The notes below the pieces were generated by a model. The model saw only the letters and a program-made list of their open reading frames with translations, did no database searches and had not been told where the DNA came from. A DNA stretch of 64,000 bases from Pseudoips prasinana. Taxonomy: Eukaryota > Arthropoda > Insecta > Lepidoptera > Nolidae. Shown one piece after another: positions 57,601-64,000 of the stretch (positions within the stretch are counted from its first letter, which is position 1; each line of letters begins with the position of its first letter). The translations under genes and the position numbers were made by a program. Location: positions 3,787,001-3,851,000 of the forward strand of contig OX621234.1 of NCBI GenBank assembly GCA_951640165.1. The letters run 5' to 3'.

Positions 57601-57775
57601 CTAGCTGTGCCCCGCGGTTTTACCCGTGTTAAACTTTATAAATGTGTTAATCCAGGGTTTCAGCTAACTCCATACCAAATTTTATTAAAATCGCTCCAGC
57701 CGTTTAGACGTGAAGAAGTAACAAACATACACACTCACACAGTCAAAAACTTTCGCATTTATAATATTAGTGTGA
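57601..57775 (-). mobile_element. Short non-autonomous Helitron (175 bp)
   Basis: CTAG at 57601 (A before) to the TC complement at 57774-57775 (T after). Minus-strand start TCACACTAATATTATAAATG; hairpin cgcgg-ttttacc-cg slightly mutated. Confidence 0.85.
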
Positions 57776-57844
57776 TGTGATTATTACAGTTTTAATTTTA
57801 CGTTATAAAAATTAAAGACACGTCACTGCGAGATTATTATATAA

Positions 57845-57888
57845 CGGTTTTATAATATAGATTATTATAAAACCGAGTGTACATGGCA
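57845..57888. repeat. Short inverted repeat
   Basis: cggttttataata and tattataaaaccg flank tagat. Perfect 13-base arms. Confidence 0.7.
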
Positions 57889-58406
57889 CCCACCGTGGGG
57901 CCACTGCACTCGCCGATCCTGTCTAAAAATCTATCTGTGTGAATAAAATTTCCCTGATTTGGTTTTCGTTATACCTATTCATTGTTTTCAGGACCAGGCT
58001 AGAATGATAACCGTTTTTATTGACTTTATTAGACATATTTTTTGTCTTCATTAAAGTACAATGTTTTATCAGAATTGGGATGGATCATTGGAGTAACTGC
58101 TATTTGTATACCAGTAAGTATCTTACTGGAATATATATTATTTTTTTTCGATTTGTGGAAATATGCCTGCGGTATCCCGTACGCATATTTCAGTTCTTAG
58201 CAGTTCAACAATCATGTCAGCCACAGTGACGTCTACAGTTCACATAAGATTTCCACAATGGAGTTTAGTTATTAGATAGATAGGAAAACCAACAGCTATT
58301 AAACATAAAATTAAATATAAACTAAGCAACAGTGAGCCAATAACAGGTTTTCACGAATTGCAACAGACATATCAGTGCCTAGGTGATAATCAATATATAT
58401 ATAAAA

Positions 58407-58644
58407 CTAGCGGCCCGGTACGTGCTTCGCTACGCTTTTAAGTATTAGTACAAATTGTTTGTATATGGGAGAATAGAATGATGTTGATGTTACACTTTTC
58501 AAGACTTTTTTTTAATTTTCTCTACGTAAAAACCTTCCCTGGACTTCCACGAATAATTCAAGACCAAAATTAGCCAAATCGGTAAAGGTGTTGTTGAGTT
58601 ATAACATTACAACGAAAAGTGGCATTGATTTTTATATATATAGA
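58407..58644 (-). mobile_element. Non-autonomous Helitron, CTAGCGGCCCGG subtype
   Basis: CTAG at 58407 (A before) and the TC complement at 58643-58644 (T after). Nearly identical to 76-338. Confidence 0.82.
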
Positions 58645-58649
58645 TATTA

Positions 58650-60030
58650 CAAAATATCGTATCGTACAAATAATCGTAGTTTTGTCGATCAATTCAAGGG
58701 TGACAAACGGGTTGGCGATCACAGTATGAAAATATTTCCTCGGTAAACAAGAAGACAAGAAATCGGTTATGAAGAAGAAGTCATTCTACCCCATACACCC
58801 CCGCACAGGATGAAATAGGGTGGTTATATTCTCTGCCGTCAGCCACACAGGACGATACACCTATAAATTTTTTCACACACAGTAACTCTAATAGTTTTAC
58901 AGGTACCGGTCCAGGCCGTTTTAAATCCAGGGGCCGAAGCACGTAACCCACCCCATGCCACCTATCTCCAACCTCCGCAAAATTATGGAAGAATCTAAAA
59001 ACCTAAAATCACACAAATCAGGACGCCGTCTGATAAGGGTAAGGAGCAGTGGGAGGTTTTTTATCGTGGCAGTTTTAGTTAATGGGGCCTTCATTTACAT
59101 TAGAATCCAGAGGGGGCCCAAGCCATCGTGGGAGATCTTTGTCATCTTAAAGTGCACAGCTTTCTTAGAAAATGGACTAGGTTCACATTGTTTTAACTAT
59201 TATATACTACACGCATATATTTACATAAAATCTAGGCTCCTCACCTCACAAATTTGCTGTACAGAATCGATATATCACACAGTAGTGCCAACATAGTTGA
59301 AATATAGGTACTGGTCAAGGCCAATTTACATCCAGGGGCCTAGGATACGTCCCCCCTAGCCCCCTCCAACCCTTGGGTTACGCAACAGTTAAACATCTCT
59401 TAAACAAACAAAAGAATATTCTTTAATCTTTGAATTTCATGATCTAATTTAATAATATTTATATCTAAATGTTATTTATTATTATATAAATAACATTTAG
59501 ATTTTATAAATACTTAATGTATGAAGAAATACATTTTAAAAACAAAGGGATAAATCGTACTCAGAAACTTCTAAGACTTCTAAGCCATTGTTTGATTTCA
59601 ACAGGTTGTTTACGCGAAGCACAACAAACAATTCTCTTCAAAAACAAAGACAATGAAAAGCTTTTTCCAGAAACGTCTTATAAAAATTATTATTAAAAAA
59701 ATAGTCTTCAATTGATACATTCGCTCATTAAAGCACTAAAAACACAGCTCCAAAAAAAAGTAATTTAGAGCTCATAAAACCGGGGCTCAATCTATAAATA
59801 GAACAGAACCTAGATTTCTTTGTTATCAAAAACTAATCACTCCACCACTACACTTGAAAACTGTGCACTCTCAAAATATTAAACCTTACCTGATTTGAAG
59901 ATAATAATCACTGGATAATACACCCGCCAAATATTATTGTTTCCTTTAAACACCGATGCAACCTTCCGGTGCACTAGCTGGCCGATAACTGAACCTAGAA
60001 TTAAAATTCTGATCTAGACCTTGATTGCAT
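58650..60030. other. Unassigned sequence upstream of the candidate gene end
   Basis: Few recognised repeats. A segment tccaggggcc(g/t)a occurs at 58927 and 59331 with similar flanks (aggcc(g/a)(t/a)tt), suggesting a local or dispersed repeat. An inverted repeat sits at 59470-59510 (atctaaatgttattta). A 113-codon open stretch at 58955-59296 has no recognisable features. Confidence 0.4.
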
Positions 60031-60037
60031 CGCGCAG

Positions 60038-60099
60038 GTGCAGTATTAATGATCACGTTGTCCTGCAGGAGGTTCCTGGATATGGGGTACCCCCACTAG
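60038..60099 (+). CDS. Candidate internal exon of an unidentified gene (start 60038 or 60069)
   Basis: The sequence ends at a near-perfect donor, CACTAG|GTAAGT, and has two possible acceptors: gcatcgcgcag before 60038 and gttgtcctgcag before 60069. Both keep one open frame, read as CSINDHVVLQEVPGYGVPPL, and leave in phase 1. That phase fits the acceptor at 61101 exactly. I do not recognise the protein. Support is the splice signals, the phase match and non-repetitive composition, so a chance arrangement remains possible. Confidence 0.3.
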
Positions 60100-60141
60100 G
60101 TAAGTAACTGAGTGTCCGATTTCTGCAAACATATATATTTA

Positions 60142-60503
60142 CTAGCTGTACCCCGCGGTTTTACACGCGTTAAATTGTATAAATTACTCGAACGGAACGA
60201 AAAATGTCTAAATTACTAAAATGGCTATTAAAAATAGGGGTTGGTGATAAAAGGGTAAACATTTAGGGTTGTACCTACGTATTTTTGAAAGCCACATTAT
60301 AAAAAAATGGACACAAAAAATTTTGTCCATAAATTAAAAAAATTAAATGTTAAGGGTAAACAACCCTTATGACTTAGGGGTATGAAAAATAGATATTAGC
60401 CGGTTCTCAGACCTACTGAATATGCATATAAAATTTGGTAAAAATCAGTAATGCCGTTTCGGAGGAGTAAGGTAACTAACATTGTGTAATTTTATATATT
60501 AGA
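60142..60503 (-). mobile_element. Non-autonomous Helitron, different interior
   Basis: CTAG at 60142 (A before); hairpin cgcggttttacacgcg. The minus-strand start TCTAATATATAAAATTACAC abuts the next Helitron directly. Confidence 0.8.
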
Positions 60504-60824
60504 CTAGCTGTGCCCCGCGGTTTTACCCGCGTTAAATTTTATAAATCATCATAGGTCACCCCCCGTAGGTGATAGCATGATAATATGTAGCCTATATGTT
60601 GACCCGACGTCTTAGTAATATTTATGCAAAATTTGAAGTAAATCCATTCAGTACTTTTTGAGTTTAGCCCGGACATACATACAGACAAATAGACACGCAG
60701 ACAAAAATCCTAAAAACTATATTTTTGGCTTCGATATCAATTGTAGATCACGCCCCAAGTATCCTTTATAAAAAATATTCAATGAACAGTTTTGACTTTC
60801 CTACGATTTTATTATATGTATAGA
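60504..60824 (-). mobile_element. Non-autonomous Helitron, main subtype, adjacent to the previous one
   Basis: CTAG at 60504 and the TC complement at 60823-60824 (T after). It sits exactly between the last base (A, 60503) of the first element and its flanking T. Confidence 0.85.
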
Positions 60825-61100
60825 TTAAATTACATACTGAATATTATTGGGCATTATTCTTTTGATTGCTGCCGGATATTTGGGGTTCCTTACGCTACGC
60901 TACAATTGTTAACGACTGCTTATCGGATATCCCCGTGTTAAGGGCGATACAATACTTCTTACCTGCACGGTGTTGTAAAAGTCAACTAAACTCAGTTAGC
61001 TTAATAACGGCACGTAGGTATTAGTCCAGGGAAGCTGGTGCCAAGCGGTCTTGTGGGCATAGGCTTCAAGGGCGTGTTTTGTTTTTGTGTTTTCTATCAG

Positions 61101-61270
61101 GTCCTCTGTATGCGCTTAACATAAATACCAAGCATTTTGTGTCTAAAGAGTTAGAGGATAGGTTTAAACGAGACTTCTTCGAACGCACTAGTATAGTCGT
61201 CCTGCCGAACTTAAACTTCAGTTCGATTCAAAGTACGCACAACTTTTTATTAGAGCACGTAGTTAAATAA
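61101..61270 (+). CDS. Candidate terminal exon of an unidentified gene
   Basis: A strong polypyrimidine tract and acceptor (tttttgtgttttctatcag) precede GT CCT CTG TAT, which completes a split codon and opens 56 further codons to a TAA at 61268-61270. The peptide begins GPLYALNINTKHFVSKELED and ends FLLEHVVK. It is charged, non-repetitive and balanced in composition, unlike the antisense frames of nearby repeats. AATAAA overlaps the stop codon (61266-61271). Joined to the candidate exon ending at 60099, the frame is continuous. The intervening 1 kb holds two complete Helitrons, which lie wholly inside the presumed intron. I cannot name the family; it could also be a degraded mobile-element frame. 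Confidence 0.3.
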
Positions 61271-61491
61271 ATGGAATCAAAGGTTCTGCTCTGGTTTTAA
61301 TAATATTAACATCTCTAGGAAGAAGATGAAAAAGTTTAAGTTAAGTATTACATTTTTTTAAATGCTGGATTGATTTTGCTTTGATCTTGGAGTTAACTTT
61401 TTTTGATAAATTAAAAAAAAGATCATTTCTATATGCTTTTTTACGTCTTGTATCTTTATGGTTCGTGATATATAAATAATAGTGGATGTAA

Positions 61492-61760
61492 TCCTTATTA
61501 ATATTATAAATGCAAAAGTAACTCTGTTTGTCTGTCTGTCGTGCTTTCACATCAAAACTACAAAACCGATTTAAATGAAATTTGGTACACAGATAGACTA
61601 GAGTCTAAGAAAGGACATAGGCTACTTTTTAATGCGAAAAAAGGGTTGTAAGGGGTCGAAAAAAGGGTTGAAAAAAGGGTTGTAAGGGGTTGAAAAAAGG
61701 GTTGTAAGGAGTTGAAATAAGGGTTGTAAGGGGTTGAAAAAAGGGTTGTAAGGGGTTGAA
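61492..61760 (+). mobile_element. Helitron 5' end fragment leading into a GGGTTG tandem run
   Basis: TCCTTATTAATATTATAAAT (A before) is a Helitron-like start. The interior gives way to a 21-23-bp repeat (aagggttgtaaggggttgaa) from about 61637 to 61760. The 3' end was not identified. Confidence 0.55.
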
Positions 61761-61894
61761 AGGGCGGATGAAAAGTTGTATGAAGCATCGTCATTTTTAG
61801 AGCTAAACGCTTGAAACTTATTTTTTAGGCTGTTGTTTCGATATATGTAAATAAACATGACATTCAAAGTTTGTAAAAGTTTACCCTCAATTGT

Positions 61895-62100
61895 TGACTG
61901 CACGTGTGGCACAGCGGCTAAGACAGTCGCCTTGCCGCTTCGTGTCGTGGGTTCGAGTCCCGCACCGGACAACTATTTGTGTGACCCATAAATGGTTGTT
62001 CTGAGTCTGGATGTAATTTGTGTCCGCCTATTATATGTTTGTAAAATACCCTACGATACACGGATTAGACATCTAGTGCGGGCGATGTCTTTTAAAAAAG
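61895..62100 (+). mobile_element. SINE-E, complete copy
   Basis: Head gtggcacagcggctaagaca ... gtgggttcgagtcccgc with A- and B-boxes. Body ttgtgtgacccataaatggt and tgagtctggatgtaattt. A-rich end (aaaaaagaaagaaag). Confidence 0.8.
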
Positions 62101-62677
62101 AAAGAAAGAAAATGGTGTAAAATAACAATATGGAATATTTTATGAAAGTTTGTTTGGAATTATTTGAGGTTTACGTGTTTTATGAAAGTTTGTATGGAGT
62201 TGTTTGAATTTTTTATAAGTTTGTGACAAGACACAAAATATTAAAGATATTCCGATGTAATATTTACTGAGTCATCAAAATGTGCGGACGAGGTCGCTAG
62301 ACAGCAAGTAAGTATCTATAGTTTATATAAAGCGTAAACTGATTTGCTCTTCTGTGACTCACCTTGGTAGGTAGCTGAAAATCAGCGTTGCAGTTGGACT
62401 CTGGCTGTAACAGTGTGCTGAGCTGCCTACCAATTGAACACATTATATATTAAATATTCGTTGTAATTTGTTTCTTTTTAATGTTTTTGTTTTCTTAATC
62501 ATGTTTAGTTTTATGTAAGTAAATATAAGATTTGTACAAACTTTATTTTCAATGTGTGTGTATATGTGTTCAATAAAAACATTTTCTTCTTCTTCTTTTA
62601 ATATATAATTAAACTAAAGTGATTTAGTAATAAAACTTAAATTAACCAAGCTGGTATTTTCTTTTTATTCACATCAA

Positions 62678-63009
62678 CTAGCTGTTTCCCGCGTTTTTAC
62701 CCGCGTTAAACTTTATAAATTATCACAGCTCCACCCCCATAGGTGATAATATGTTGACCCGACCTCTAAGTAATATTCATGCAAAATTTGAAGTAAATTC
62801 ATGCAGTACTTTTTGAGTTTAGCCCGGACATACATACAGACAAACAGACACACAAACAAAAATTGAAAAACCATTGAGTGTAGTTTATATCAATGGTAAA
62901 TCTATATTTTTGGCTCCGATATCGATTGTAGATCACGCCCCAAGTATCCTTGTTAAAAAATATTCAATGTACAATTTTGACTTTCCTACGATTTTATTAT
63001 ATGTATAGA
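62678..63009 (-). mobile_element. Non-autonomous Helitron, main subtype with a 30-bp internal insertion
   Basis: CTAG at 62678 (A before) and the TC complement at 63008-63009 (T after). An extra segment around 62867-62900 forms a small hairpin (accattgag ... caatggt). Confidence 0.82.
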
Positions 63010-63430
63010 TTATATTATTTTTATTATTAACAAATATAATGTAATATAAACTTCGTTCCATCCGGGTGTCCCTTGATACCTCTCAAGTTTTTTTTATCGT
63101 ATATTCGTATCGGCAAGAGCTTGGATTTAAGTTTGTCCCAATTTTGTTCATAGTTTATGCATTTCTCAGCTTGCCGGAGCCCTAGGCGGGGGGGAAGGTG
63201 GGCGGGAGCCACCCCCCAATACCAATATATTGCGTAGGATGTTTGGGGGGGTGATAATAGGTAAATTGATGGAACTGCGTTGTTGTAGAAGGTATGTTGA
63301 GTCATTGTTTAGATTTTGTTACACAACAATATTTATCTCAGGTGATTCAAAAATGTGTTCATTTGAAGTTAGTTAGTCTTAACTTACATGGACTGTACTT
63401 TCTTGTATACAGTCATAGTCCGATCAAATC

Positions 63431-63676
63431 TAGATGCAGCCACCGGTCCGTAGGTGATTGGCGAGGTTAAGCAACTAGGCTCACGGTCTGTCAATAGATG
63501 GGTGACCGCCAAAGTGGTTTAATTTCTGAGCGTTTCCGTGCTTCGGAGGGCACTTTGAGCTGTCGGTCTTGGTTGTAGCCTTTAGGCAACAGCACGTTAG
63601 TCATGTCAGAGGCCTACCGGGCGGCTTGAACAACTCTGACACTAGGGTAACCACTGCCCATACCATGAGTAAGTAG
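63431..63676 (+). mobile_element. 5S rRNA-headed SINE, best-preserved copy
   Basis: Head ccaccggtccgtaggtgatt, ggcgaggttaagcaactagg, agatgggtgaccgcc; centre cgtgcttcggagggcacttt; tail ggcttgaacaactctgacac ... accactgcccatacc. Confidence 0.82.
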
Positions 63677-63784
63677 AGAGGCTATTGAGGTCCTGGTTTC
63701 AAATCCTCGGTCAAAATTTGTTGATGAGATTTTACTGGCAAGTAGGTAAAATACCTATTAACAACCTAGTAGTCTACAAGTTGG

Positions 63785-63875
63785 TGAGTGGTAAATATCC
63801 TCATGGTCGAATTTCGGCCATGGCGGCCAATCTCAATGGAGACTAGTCAGCTGCGCGAGACATATAGTGCACGGG
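63785..63875 (-). repeat. SINE-F tail fragment
   Basis: gtcgaatttcggccatggcg ... caatggagactagtcagctg matches the SINE-F tails. It is joined directly to a SINE-A tail. Confidence 0.6.
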
Positions 63876-64000
63876 TGTCACACAGATCATCCTAGCCCCA
63901 AATTAAGCAAAGCTTGTACTATGGGTACCAGGCGACGATATACATACTTATATAGATAGATAAATATTTAAATACATAGAAAACATCCATGACTCAGAAA
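63876..64000 (-). mobile_element. SINE-A, cut by the window edge
   Basis: Tail and centre (gatcatcctagccccaaatt ... catccatgactcagaaa). The head lies beyond the window. Confidence 0.8.

Noticed and set aside
58955..59296. 113-codon open frame
   Set aside because: No domain and no splice support, and part of its surroundings (tccaggggcc segment) recurs locally.
63441..63510. 5S rRNA gene
   Set aside because: Only the internal promoter half is similar. It continues into a repeated non-5S body and occurs several times, so it is a SINE.

Overview
This window looks like a piece of a lepidopteran (moth or butterfly) nuclear genome. It is AT-rich and almost saturated with dispersed repeats of the kinds typical of that order: short non-autonomous Helitrons, tRNA-headed SINEs with (ATT)n tails, degraded non-LTR retrotransposon ends and small foldback elements. 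There is no operon-like gene packing, and the only dense coding sequence is split by introns with canonical GT/AG borders. The order-level assignment is inference from repeat style and from the insect gene below.

The one host gene I can identify firmly is a plus-strand Kruppel-like factor of the KLF6/7 type (Drosophila luna). Three coding exons are visible: 22430-22652 (N-terminal TCYEMERYL motif and a Pro/Thr-rich region), 25788-25961 (linker and zinc finger 1) and 39219-39394 (zinc fingers 2 and 3 and the stop). The splice phases agree and the joined reading frame gives 190 residues. The first coding exon, expected to hold the N-terminal activation segment, is not seen and is probably upstream of the window. 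Downstream, 39395 to about 47300 is strikingly poor in transposons, with one 135-bp MITE at 44024 as the clear exception. It begins with the 3' UTR and may contain a much longer one.

Layout: 1-22400 is repeat-rich flank or a luna intron. 22653-25787 and 25962-39218 are luna introns of about 3.1 and 13.3 kb, the second full of Helitron, SINE, LINE and foldback insertions. 39395-47300 is the repeat-poor 3' region. 47300-64000 is repeat-rich again and contains a possible unidentified two-exon gene 3' end (60069-60099 and 61101-61270). Two more speculative exons, each with a signal-peptide-like translation, are noted at 14760-14854 (+) and 37984-38041 (-).

The most rewarding material is the repeats. 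Several nested insertions can be read to the base: Helitrons between A and T inside SINEs, one Helitron at the edge of another, and a TA-flanked MITE inside a SINE. One SINE family has a 5S rRNA-like head and shares its central block with a tRNA-headed family. Two other tRNA-headed families share a tail. One foldback element has expanded internally into a 41-bp array. Several long perfect hairpins occur. I found no CRISPR array, no rRNA or bona fide tRNA gene, no intact transposase or reverse transcriptase, and no novel multi-gene system.
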